Of a stretch of DNA of 64,000 nt, positions 33,865 to 43,791 are shown piece by piece. The notes under the pieces are model-generated. The model was not told the DNA's origin. It did not search any database and worked only from the letters and a program-made list of their open reading frames with translations. The translations under genes were made by a program, and so were the position numbers. Every line of letters starts with the position of its first letter. Position 1 is the stretch's first letter. The DNA comes from Balanoglossus misakiensis. Lineage: Eukaryota; Hemichordata. The stretch lies in the NCBI GenBank assembly GCA_040954595.2, contig CM082577.2:15934001-15998000 (forward strand), written 5' to 3'.

Positions 33865-34071
33865 TCGGACACTGAAAACATTGAAACTCTATGCATTTTG
33901 AATCGACCAATGGAACAGCTGCTCTGCATGAGCTCATCATGCACTTCGGGATTTAAACCAGCCAATCAACGAGTATCCTCTAGAAGGTAGCCACATTGTA
34001 TATCTTTACAGACTTGAGGGGTCAGGGTCCATCCAGACATGGGTAATAGGCCTCCCCCGCCTCCTCCCAAC

Positions 34072-34175
34072 ATTTAGGGTTGTCTACCTCATGGGTAATA
34101 AGGTCTCATTCGCCTCTCATCGCCTCCTCATTAGGGTTAGGGCTAGGGTTAGGGGTTGGTTAGGGCTAGGGTTAG
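34072..34175 (+). repeat. Interstitial TTAGGG-like and GCCTCCTC repeats
   Basis: Imperfect ttagggttagggctagggtt runs interleaved with tcgcctctcatcgcctcctc copies (continuing to about 34220). Confidence 0.8.
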
Positions 34176-34252
34176 GTGATCGCCTCCTTCGCCTCTCATC
34201 GCCTCCTCTGCCTCCTCCAGGAATGAGAGTGCTACGGCTCCATATAATACTA

Positions 34253-34276
34253 CTGTTCGAATATCTTTTTGCTTAT
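34253..34276 (-). pseudogene. PIF1-like helicase (second gene), exon C, truncated
   Basis: Minus strand: acceptor aatctctcgacag then ISKKIFEQ and an immediate stop and loss of similarity. The intron tail and exon start match those of the first PIF1 copy at 25701. Joined in phase 0 to exon B it restores the family's Asp-Glu-Ile-Ser-Met-Ile-Ser order. The remainder of the gene is missing at a breakpoint around 34253. Confidence 0.65.
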
Positions 34277-34395
34277 CTGTCGAGAGATTCATTTGGTTGT
34301 TATGTAAATAAATAAATAAATAAATAAATAGTTAATCAACAACACCGACGCGTAAATTATCACATTTTGGATAGACACAATCACAGTTTATTTAC

Positions 34396-34470
34396 CATGG
34401 AGATTTCGTCAATCATTAGTACATCTGCTGATTGAATCCTGTCTCGTGGATTCTTAAGATGGGTCACCCG
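34396..34470 (-). pseudogene. PIF1-like helicase (second gene), exon B (Walker B)
   Basis: Minus strand: THLKNPRDRIQSADVLMIDE followed by ISM and a donor gtaaat at 34395. VLMIDEISM is the Walker B/motif II of PIF1-family helicases (hydrophobic-hydrophobic-Ile-Asp-Glu-hydrophobic-Ser-Met). The acceptor side is uncertain. Exon A is 2.6 kb upstream on the same strand across an intron loaded with two transposons. Confidence 0.75.
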
Positions 34471-34542
34471 TATCTTTTTGCCCGTCGCTATGGGTCGTTT
34501 TGGGACATTACACCCCGATTTGGACTAAACTTTCAGAGTCTA

Positions 34543-35139
34543 ACAAGGGGCTGGTAACTAGTTGAAAATCTGCACGATTGTGAGCGCACGCCCCCTGACA
34601 CCATTGATATGCAAATAAGCTAGGTCAAATTTCAAAATCCTAACGCTTTTATTCAGTGACCTCAAAAACGAACGTGATACGTATTCATTAGTTGCTCGAA
34701 CCAGAGAAGATCGTGAAGGATTTTGTTTTCGAATATGATCGTTGTATCCTACGATTTCAGCATACCCGTACCACACCTGAAAAAGTCACCGATTTTGGGT
34801 GTTTTTGGATGCACTCTTCCACCGGTATCGCTTCTTAGCGCGACGATATCCGTTAAAACAATCCTTCACACTATGCGGAAGTGTGTTCTCTGTCAACAAG
34901 TCAAATTTGACTGGCGTACGTGGCCTATGAAAAACGGTACAAAATCTCTGTGTACAAAACATTGGATTTTTAGCGTTCAATCCAGTTACTGTGGTTACAG
35001 GACGCGCATGCTGTCGCTGACCGATGCTTTGCCGTATTAGTGTGGCGGCCTATGGCCGGGCGGTAGCCGCCGTAACCATACTCGGACAGGGGGTGTGCAC
35101 ACAATCGTGCGTATTTTTAACTAGTTACAAGCCCCTTGT
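34543..35139. mobile_element. 597-bp MITE
   Basis: The left end acaaggggctggtaactagt and right end actagttacaagccccttgt are inverted repeats extending about 55 bp (to cacgcccccctg-like sequence; a few mismatches). No target duplication is clear. Open frames inside (34558-34776 minus, 34723-35040 plus) are not recognisable proteins. It sits in the intron of the second PIF1-like gene. Confidence 0.8.
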
Positions 35140-35542
35140 CGGACGTTCATAACGGTTTCGATCAAAATTGAGTGTAGTGTCCTATAAAGGCCCTTAGCAA
35201 CGAGCATCTTAAACGCTGGATCTGTATTCAGTAGTCTATCAGCCCCTTGAGTCATACATCTGCCATCCTATTTGCAGGGAAAGAAAGGCCTGGTTTAATA
35301 TTATTACTTCAAAAGCGGCTCTTGTTACATCCGATTGTATTTATTTTTGTTAGTAAGTCTTCGTTTTTAAGCTGTGAACCCCGTTTACAAATATTATAGC
35401 AATAGAATACGCATCTTCATAATATAGGAACTTAGGATAACTGTAACGCCTGCAGTGTTATTATACATACGTGACACACTAACAGGAAATCGATGAACTC
35501 ATTTAAATAACAATAGGCTAACTCGCGCCAGGGGCCAGGGAG

Positions 35543-36703
35543 TAGTCTGGTCCCCTGCCCAAATCCCACCGCTGGCTGCGCTACGCTAAAGGGAAAGGGT
35601 CAGGCACAGCCTATTGTAAACGTGGCTCTCATTGGTCAATAAATACGAGAAGCATGGAATTGAGCTACCGATTCTGCAACCACTTCTTCATGTTCACCAA
35701 AACACGGCATCAGTGCTGCTTGATGTGCGTATCCACACCACTTTAGAGAGCAGTACACTATTGTTCATGGAAACATGCTCCCACTTTCTCTCAGTTCCTT
35801 GATGATGGGATTTATGATGCCATCATAGGAGTCTTGAATGGTCGTTTGGCCTGAGTTTGGTAGTCTATTCCGCACCAATAATTTGATGTTGGGACGATCG
35901 ATATTCGCCGATATTACAACTGGGTTTTTTAATAATAAGTGAAACGCAATATCATCTTGTGTGCGCTTAGTTGCTGTTGCCGTGAGGGCCAACACTTTAG
36001 CCTTGGGGAAAAGAGCGCGCAAGTCTTTCAAATGCCGAAAAGACGGAAGGAAATCATTTCCCCAGGAAACAACACAATGGGCTTCATCCACTGTAATGTG
36101 AGACACTCTGGCTTGCCACGTCTGATTCCGCATTGCTCGAAATATATGAGGTTGAAGGATGTGTTCAGGATGCGAAAGCACATACGTGTAGTTGCATGCC
36201 TGGAAATCACGCGATGAAGGGTTTAACATAGACGTAACTTCCACGCTATCAACAAACCTCTGGCTCTGTTCTCGAATAATTGCATTTAGCGGAGAAATTA
36301 TAATAATCGTGCTGCTCGGGCTGTCTCCGTTCATTCCAAAGTAGGGAAGAGACTCAAATATAAGGGTTTTCCCGTAGCCTGTTGGCAGGACACCAATACA
36401 ATCACCATCAAACGATGCCTTCATACACTCTAGTTGTTTGGGCTTGTATCCATAGTACGGTAAAGACTTCTTCTTGTTCAGGTTTGCCAAATCATATTTA
36501 CTTTGGTGCACAAATTTCAACTTCGCGGTTAATAGCGCCATGTTTTTTTACTTTTTGCCTCCAAAATGTTGGGAATAACTTTTGGCCAATCACAATGCTC
36601 TATTTATTGACCAATGAGAGCCATGTTTACAATAGGCAGTGCCTGACCCTTTCCCTGTAGCGTAGCGCAGCCAGCGGTGGGATTGGGGCAGGAGACCAGA
36701 CTA
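35543..36703 (-). mobile_element. TIR element carrying a RecQ-like helicase fragment
   Basis: Ends tagtctggtcccctgcccaa and the inverted ttggggcaggagaccagacta-like end. The inverted repeats are about 105 bp, running through ctggctgcgctacgctaaag and ggctctcattggtcaata. They match the ends of the 375-bp MITE at 11204-11578. The space between the TIRs is almost filled by the RecQ-like frame at 35765-36541. Immediate flanks do not show the 9-bp duplication seen for the MITE. Either a gene-fragment capture (Pack-type) or a deleted autonomous copy of the family. Confidence 0.85.
35650..36541 (-). pseudogene. RecQ-like DEAH helicase, truncated
   Basis: Starts MALLTAKLKFVHQSKYDL at 36541. Motifs in order: YGYKPKQLECMKASFDG (motif 0 Gln), GVLPTGYGKTLIF (Walker A), IIIISPLNAIIREQ (Ia), YVLSHPEHIL, ITVDEAHCVVSWGNDF (DEAH box and the RecQ-type Trp-Gly aromatic loop), ALFPKAKVLALTATATK (III), VISANIDRPNIKLLV. 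The frame stops after SGSMFP at 35762-35764 (TGA). Recognisable sequence continues in the same frame (TIVYCSLKWCGYAHQAALMP) until about 35655, where the terminal repeat begins. Helicase domain 2 motifs V and VI, RQC and HRDC are missing. RecQ enzymes are 3'-5' DNA helicases; without domain 2 this could not unwind. All domain 1 motifs are intact, so decay is recent. Confidence 0.85.
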
Positions 36704-37038
36704 ATTTCCAGGGTGCACTTGTCGTCTGCGCTGCGATATTTACCATCAATATCATAAGTTCGTTGAATTGTCATCACGTACTTTAATCCGTTTGTCTTAT
36801 TATCAACCCGTTCCCACTATTTCAAAATTTCATATCACACCAAATAAATGTTCTAGTAAACATATAGTAAAAAATAAAACCATTCAAGCAATACCCAGCG
36901 GCAACCATGGAACTTCCCGCCAAATTATTAAATTAAATTGAAATTAGTAAATAACCTTAAATCTTTTCGTAGGATTTCGTTTTATTTTCAAAAGGTTCTC
37001 TTAGGACTAAACCAGACACATGCTATTAATCACTTACC

Positions 37039-37300
37039 TGCAAACGGGCCCATGAATGAAGGGTGATTGACTCACATTCCCTGAAGTTTAATGTTGCTAT
37101 CCCTGTTGACGCTTTTGCGTAAATCTTCTTTGACTTTGAGTATTTTTTGGAAATTTCTTTGACTAGTGTTGTCTTACCAGTCCCGGCCTGGCCTGTTATA
37201 ATACTATTGTGGCCTCCTTCTACTAAACGGAAGACACCATGACCTGCGCGTACGCTCCGGCGCGTGTCCAACGCGTCTCCGTTTTGGGTCTAAATGGTGA
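37039..37300 (-). pseudogene. PIF1-like helicase (second gene), exon A (Walker A)
   Basis: Minus strand: FRLVEGGHNSIITGQAGTGK then TTLVKEISKKY, KIYAKASTGIATLNF and ITLHSWARLQ, followed by a perfect gtaagt donor at 37038. GQAGTGKTTL is the P-loop. STGIATLNF followed by THS/LHSWA is motif Ia and the following conserved segment of PIF1/RRM3-type 5'-3' helicases. The true start lies further upstream (NGDALDTRRSVRAGHGVF also reads open). Exon B at 34396 and exon C at 34276 follow on the same strand. Confidence 0.8.
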
Positions 37301-37885
37301 TTGCTTTACCCATGATCCATTTGCAACAGTCTCCATGGAGATCGTGTAACAGTGGGTTCAAAGGTTAATATCTACCAACTTCATTAGAGGGATGTCGTCG
37401 ACATGCACCAACGTGCATGTCGGTGCGGTAATGATTGGGTTTTCGACATATTTAACTAAAAAATACAACGCTGTGTATTGTATAAAATGCCAAAGTGAAT
37501 CATTTGTTTTATGCCCCCGCGCGTAAATTTCCGAATTTTATGAGAGAAAATTTTTCATAAGTTGTAGTAGACAATCGTACCGAAAGTTAGACAGCTCATT
37601 ACATGAATATCCCCATCATTGTCGGCATCGGAGTGGTCACTAAATATATACCTTTTTATCAAGTCTATAATACCCTAAAGCGTATATTCTGTGTATGTAT
37701 AGTATTTGCGATACTGGATCTATTTTTATTAAGTTCCACACAAGGTGATAAGTTGTTAAAAGCTAAAAGAAAAACTGAGATACATGTACTTTCTTAACCA
37801 ACAGACCCATTACCATAGTTAAAAGACGAAAAAAACCTAATTGTTTGCAATTAAATACAGCAAATCATTTCTTTTTCTCTTCCAG

Positions 37886-38870
37886 GAAGAAATCGACTCT
37901 ATCGAAAACTGTCTTTGTGTCGCGGATATCCTCAAGGCAATGCCAGGTCTACCCAGCAATATGGTCAGTATTATTTTGGCCATGGTACAAAATGCCAGCG
38001 TCGCGCCGAATGTCAGGAGATGGGACAAGGGGACCATTATGTTCGCACTACATTTATGTCATACGTCACCACAGGCCTATGAAGATATTAGAGCAAATGG
38101 CCAACTAATTTTGCCATCCTCGCGACTTCTCCAATCTTATAAGAATATTCTTCACCAAAAACCTGGCATCAACGAGAAGGTGCTTCAATGGATGAAGCAG
38201 ACGGCCATACAAAAGGAGGTGCCGCACTCGGGCTTCAGGGGCGGTATAATTTTTGATGAAATGGCCATCCAAGAAGATCTCCAGTTAGACTCGACAGGAG
38301 GGCACAACATGTTGGTTGGAGGGGTTGACTTGGGAGAGGTTTGCGCGAATATGGACACCATTAAGCATGGGCAAAAGAAGGTGGAGCTGGCCAGTCAATC
38401 TCTCCAATTTGAGTTTCTTGGATTCACTGGGTTTACTTTCCCCTTCGCCCATTTCCCGACGCAAAAGACCCAGGCGTATCACCTGTATGATTTATTTTGG
38501 AGAGCTGTGGACAAGCTTTTGGATTTGGGTTTTTACACCGATTCGTAATGTTTGACGGCGCATCGTCGAATCGTTCATTCCTGAAACTACACTTTGACGG
38601 CAATCCTTTGGATTACCAAATGCAGGCACCGCATCGATTTACACCGGGAGACTCTATCATCTTCTGTGTAGATCCGAAACACGTCATAAAGCGACTCCGA
38701 AATAACGTCCTAAAAAGTGGGTTGGGAGAGGGTTACACAAGGCATCTACAGTGGGGTGGGTACATCATAGAGTGGCAGCACTGGTGAGATGCCTACCAGT
38801 GGGCCAAGAACGTCAACCCAGAAATGTATCGGGTAAATCATAGACTTACACAGGAACACATCTACAGATG
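37886..38870 (+). pseudogene. P-like (THAP9-related) transposase, broken
   Basis: After a strong acceptor (tttctctttttctcttccag) the frame reads EEIDSIENCLCVADILKAMP, LILPSSRLLQSYKNIL, PHSGFRGGIIFDEMAIQEDL, GGHNMLVGGVDLGEV and FLGFTGFTFPFAHFPTQKT. IIFDEM is the first catalytic Asp of the RNase H-like domain of P/THAP9 transposases. A frameshift near 38530 moves the second Asp (VMFDGASSNRSFLKLHF) to another frame, followed by DPKHVIKRLRNN (the family's His-x-hydrophobic-Lys-x-x-Arg-Asn-Asn). A TGA interrupts WQHW*DAYQWAKNVNP near 38786. The THAP domain expected upstream is not found. The enzyme would cut and paste DNA; this copy is inactive. Confidence 0.7.
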
Positions 38871-39775
38871 ATCAGGCAAACTCTCAGTTGTGGTTTCATT
38901 TTAGAGCAGGTAGAGTTACTGCATCTAAAATGAAGTCAGTATGCCATACTTTTCCAGCTAGCCCATCTCATAGTTTAATCATGAGCATCTGTCATCCAGA
39001 AAGTAGAAAGTTGTTTTCACAAGCCACAACTTGGGGTTGCCAGCATGAAAAAAACAGCAAGAGAGACATTCATATATGACATATCAAAGCAACATGATAA
39101 TGTTTTGGTAAAGGATTGTGGTTTGATTATTAACCCTGATTGGCCACATTTGGGAGCTTCCCCTGATGGGATTGTCACGTGTGACTGTTGTGGAGTGGGG
39201 TGCCTTGAAATAAAATGTCCATACTGTAAAAGAGATTGTGAAATACCTAATGCCATCAGTGGTGGTTTTTGTTTGCAAAAAGATGATGATGGCATTCTCA
39301 AATTAGATAAGAAGCATGCATTAATTACTATCAGGTCCAGACACAATTGGGAGTTTGCCAGTATGATTTTGGCTATTTTGTGGTTTGGACTGAAAAGGAT
39401 ATCAATGTTGAGGTCATCCAGTTTGATAGAGACTTTTGGACAAGAGCATGTGAAAAGGCTGAACACATATTCTGAACAGCTATTCTTCCAGAATTAGTTG
39501 GGAAAATTTACTCAAAGTTACCGAATACTGACAATAATAAAAAAAGAACTGATCCCAACACAAGCACTATTGGTGCGAATTCCAATGACGAAAACCTGTA
39601 CTGTTACTGTCAGCAATTTGAATCAGGGAACATGGTATCTTGTGCTAATGAAAACTGCCAATTAAAGTGGTTTCACTTTGAATGTTTAAGATAAGTAGGG
39701 CACCAAAAACCAAAAAATGGTATTGTCCTGATTGCAGAAAGCTTCCACAGTTTCATCGTCGAAGAAAGTAATGTT
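38867..39775 (+). pseudogene. YqaJ-type nuclease with C-terminal PHD finger
   Basis: Starts DDQANSQLWFHFRAGRVTAS. TTWGCQHEK is split from KTARETFIYDISKQH by a one-base change in an A run at about 39050. Then NPDWPHLGASPDGIVTC, CGVGCLEIKCPY follow, i.e. the GASPDG and EIKCP catalytic signature (Asp, Glu-x-Lys) of YqaJ/lambda-exonuclease-like PD-(D/E)xK nucleases. After a stop at 39495 a PHD finger is recognisable: YCYCQQFESGNMVSCANENC, KWFHFECLR, stop (TAA, about 39692), then KKWYCPDCRK. The family trims DNA ends or single-strand anneals in phage; in animals such genes are found with transposons. Three defects make this a pseudogene. Confidence 0.8.
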
Positions 39776-41929
39776 TTAGTAGACAGTAATGGAAAGATGG
39801 TGGAAAACTTTAACAACAGAAATGTTGTCACATTGTCACCATGAATCATGAAGTGCAATAAAATAAATATTTGGCATCAAACAGTATTGTGTCCTGACCT
39901 TACAATTGTTATTACGCCCTCACACACACCCTCTCTATAATATGATGTTTTCTAAATCATTCTATCAAAATCTTCGTCTTTTTGGAAGGTTCTCACAAGG
40001 GACATAGAATAACAAAATGTCTGATCAATAAGAGTAACAACCATACACCCGAATGAGAGAGTGCACAAACAAGAAAGTGCAAAAGCCAACGTGGCGTATT
40101 TATTTACTAGAACGAGAAAAGAGTTAACAAAACTACAGAAAATATTGAGTCATACCTCCCTGAAGTTTCTACTTATTGCAACAATTTATCTAAAATTGCC
40201 AGAACTGAGTGCGTAGAAATTCATGCGTAACGGGCTAACCAGTTTTGCAGCTTGTGCCGGTGTCACGATACAAGCGTTGCGCTGTCGTCAGGAGTAGATT
40301 CGCAGACCGCCACAATGTAGTGACCTCCAGGTTCTTTTATATTGGTTGGTGTAACACTAAAGGAAACACACAGGCTATCGCAATAGCATTAGTCTTCACC
40401 GTGAAAACACCAGTGAACTTTATTCACTCTGCTGGAACAATCGGCGAATCGCTCAACGCGACTCCAGAACAACTCCAGAACTACACACCGAACTCGAACT
40501 TCGCTCCAAATTTATAGTCAATTCGTTACTAAAATTAACTATGACATCATAAAAATATGACGTAACTTTCTAAAATTAACCATTCCAGAAACTTCTAAAA
40601 CTTCATGAATGTTCTAACAGGGTCTCACCAATTCCAACTTGACATTCGGATGACCTTCTAGAACTTTCCAAATATTTCTGGAATATATATAACAATGAAA
40701 TACCGATGTCTTGTGACAGCCGGCTAGAATGAGTAATATGACAGAACCACATGGCTGAATCGTGCAAGCACGGCGTAACCGTATTATTTGCATCGAGTGT
40801 CTGGCGGTGTATTCTTGCGCCTGTCCCCCGCACGAGCGACAGCACGAGTGCAAATACTACCGGTACGCCGTGCTTGCACGATCGAGACATGGGGTTCAGT
40901 TATTATTACATATGTTACATATGTTCATCCCATTTTGAAAAAAAAGACCGAAAATGAAAGAAATGTGACCGCGGAATGATATTGCTTGTTTCGTGAACAG
41001 GCCACAGTACGATTACGTCATCAGAATTTTCATTGGCCAGTAACACCACACCCCCATCTTTGATTGGACAATGTTGTTTACTTATTTACGGGTCACAGGC
41101 CAGGGTCATACAACAAGTACCGCGGCATCTAGAAAGTATAAATCGCTATGGCGGTGGAATTAAACGATAATCAAGATAAATACATGTATACTGTGAAAAA
41201 TCGGAAAATTTAAACCCCACGTACGGTACCTAAGACACGAATTGTAAAAAATCTACTGTAGGTGCCGTCCTTCGCATGAACAAACCAATCTGAACGATCG
41301 CGATTTTGACGAAATGACACGAAACTGTGAGTGTCAGACGATAAAATCGTAACGTCTCAAGAATGCCCAATGTCACATACAAGCAAAACGTTCAAAACTA
41401 TTAAAAACGTCACTACACGGAAGTCCCGAAATAATATTTCACGAGCTATTTATCGTCCGAATCGGTCAATGCGTGGCCTTGGTCGGCTCTTGTATATTGA
41501 CAACGCAACGCCGGACGACGGCGTCCGATGCCATGATGATGCGATGCGGTTGTGCTGGTGTTTCCTTGTTCACATTGAAATAAAAGATACATTTATGACC
41601 CGCCATAAACAGCTATTTACTTTTTGTCCGTGTAACCTTCCTTTGCGTAAAGCTAAACCCATTGAAACAGTCAAAGATTGCAGCTAGACCACGCCAGGGT
41701 TGACCGATCTGTTAGGTAGACGATTTGTTTACAACCAAAAGGTAGTTCCAGTAACAAACTCATTTGCATATAGATATGGCATAATGTTTTTGGTATTGCA
41801 CTGAGTGAAAATACCGATGTTACGCGCGCGCTCGGTGCAAGTAATCGACAGTACATATGTAATAATTACAAGAACTACAAAGGTATTTAAAAATTTAATG
41901 GTCAAGCCTGACAGTGAGAAACATTTGTG
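39776..41929. other. Non-coding, with a foldback element
   Basis: No exon recognised. Contains the foldback at 40733-40914 and repeated ttctagaa/ttccagaa words at 40560-40690. A CpG-richer area lies at 41040-41560. Confidence 0.45.
40733..40914. repeat. Foldback repeat
   Basis: Arms of about 62 bp (cgtgcaagcacggcgtaacc on the left; ggtacgccgtgcttgcacga on the right, with scattered mismatches) around a 57-bp GC-rich loop that is itself partly self-complementary. Confidence 0.8.
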
Positions 41930-43120
41930 AACTATTTTACTTTTTGACATTTACAATGGGCTCACATAACATATTTTGTCAATCATTGATAATGTTTGCC
42001 CCTCCCTTGTCATCAGATTCTCAATGGGGAGAGTGCTGTTTGATATTGTATATTTCTGACGGACACTACCAATTACTCTTTCTAAGTGAATTGCTTCTAT
42101 TTCGAGGGGTGATAATTGATTTCTCCCTTTGGTGAATGTGGTATTTTAGCTGATGCATATATACTTCCAAGTGAATCATGAATATTAAAACCCCCAGCTA
42201 AGATAACATCTCCTGGTAAAATATTTCTTAAAAAACCTGATTGTTCTGTTATGAATTTATCTGAGACCCGCCCACCCCATGCCTTGGAAATGAAAGAAAT
42301 TGCACCTTGTGGTGTTATACCTAATAAAAACTTAACAGTATTATGATATTTGTATGACGACCATGCCGGGTTCTGGCCATAAATTTGATGGCCTCTCTAT
42401 GAAAATCTCAAAACAATCTATAATTACAGCAATCTTCCTTCCAAAATTTCTTACAAATTCAAGTCGCATAGTCATTTGAAGAACATCACGTGAAGGCCAG
42501 AAAACAAAAGGTTTTGTCCTGGCATACAATACATTTATGACATCACAAAAAAATTCTAGAAATCGTTGATTGTGAAACATGAAACTCATAAGCAAGGAAC
42601 TGCTCAGCCAAATTCAGACGTAAACGCATAAGTACCATAAATAAAATTTAAAATCTGGTCATGGGTTTTTTATTAGGGAGATATGGCTCAAGATAATTAT
42701 ATAAAGTTGAGAACACCAGAAAGGATGACAAACCTGTCAAAAATTTTACTTTTTCATCTTCATTGCTCAAGTCATCGAGATAATAGTCCGAAAATGACTT
42801 GGATCGACCAAGTATGTGATTTGAAAGTCCATCTTCTCTTGTCTCAACTGTTGCAATTCTTCTGTCATAGAATTAAAAAGAATTCCAACAATATCTGTTT
42901 GTGTTCGCACATATCGTCTGTTGCTACCAGTACTACCATCCGGGCATGCAGTTGGTGCTTCATTTGTAGCTGATGCACTAACGGCTACCCTCCTTTTCGC
43001 TTCTCTTTCCTGCTGTCTTTTATATCTTTTTTGGCTTGACACTGGTGTTGACAGGATTTCCCATATCTATAGTTAGTGCCAAGTCAGGGTTATTGGAATC
43101 ATACAGGTCTGCTGGTTTTC
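41930..43120 (-). pseudogene. THAP/DDE_Tnp_4 transposase, exon 2 (catalytic part)
   Basis: Acceptor catatcactacag at 43121 (minus). Reads KPADLYDSNNPDLALTIDMG, then an A-run frameshift near 43030, KRYKRQQEREAKRRVAVSAS, VGILFNSMTEELQQLRQEKM, VDPSHFRTII, and after a gap [40 protein letters not shown] (first catalytic Asp), then shifted frames ending near IDKICYVSPL. This is the ISL2EU/Harbinger-related DDE_Tnp_4 family, which moves DNA by cut and paste. The second Asp block expected as ADRGF reads [11 protein letters not shown], so the Asp is lost; the Glu block survives as LERVIGSV. Several frameshifts confirm a dead copy. It converges on the YqaJ-PHD gene. Confidence 0.75.
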
Positions 43121-43610
43121 CTGTAGTGATATGGTATAAGGTATAGCACTGTGGTACTAGTAACACTTTTGTGGACAATAAAATCTATGACAAAATCACT
43201 TTTAGATTTAAATAAAACAATAATAAAAGAAGACCATAAATATTTTTATGCAAATTAATAGTTACTTTATTTGGATCAGAAAGATATCCACTGATCACAA
43301 ACTATCCAGTATTCCACTATAGATTTCGAAATTGCGCACTCGTGTTGCAATGCGCCCATATTTCCTGCAGAAAGTTCAATCATCAGTATGCCTGGTTTGA
43401 TATGGGTGGCATTCGCACAGAAGGTCATTCGAGGTCAACAGTCAGGTTATCAAAAGTTGTGTACGTGTTGCTACGCAACGCACACTGTCGTCTGCTGCCG
43501 CCGCGTATTTCATTTTGTTTTCAAAACAACAAAATTCAGCAGACCAACTAGAAAAACAGTTTGCATGTCAGGCTAATGCCAGAAAAGAACATGTGTCAAA
43601 TTTTACTTAC

Positions 43611-43791
43611 TTCCAATGAAATGATCTGAACAAACCCGAATGTTCGCCAACCACTTTTTGCGGCGTCGACTTGACAAATCTTGGCAAACTTCACCTTGGT
43701 TTGTTATCACAGCAGGAAGTCTAAAGTAACTTCGATCAGACTGCCTATCAGATCGATTACAGCACTTGTATACATTACAATAATTTACCAT
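43611..43791 (-). CDS. THAP-domain exon of the DDE_Tnp_4 transposase
   Basis: Start chosen at 43791 (MVNYCNVYKCCNRSDRQSDR) because THAP domains begin with Met shortly before Cys-x-x-x-Cys; an earlier in-frame Met at 43815 is less likely. Continues SYFRLPAVITNQGEVCQDLS, RRRKKWLANIRVCSDHFIG. The C2CH residues (Cys, Cys, Cys, His in VCSDHF) are present, but the usual 10-15 residues between WLANI and RVCSDHF are missing. Donor ggaa|gtaagt at 43610. Phase 1 joins to exon 2 to give Gly-Arg-Lys-Pro-Ala-Asp. THAP domains bind the transposon ends. Confidence 0.75.
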
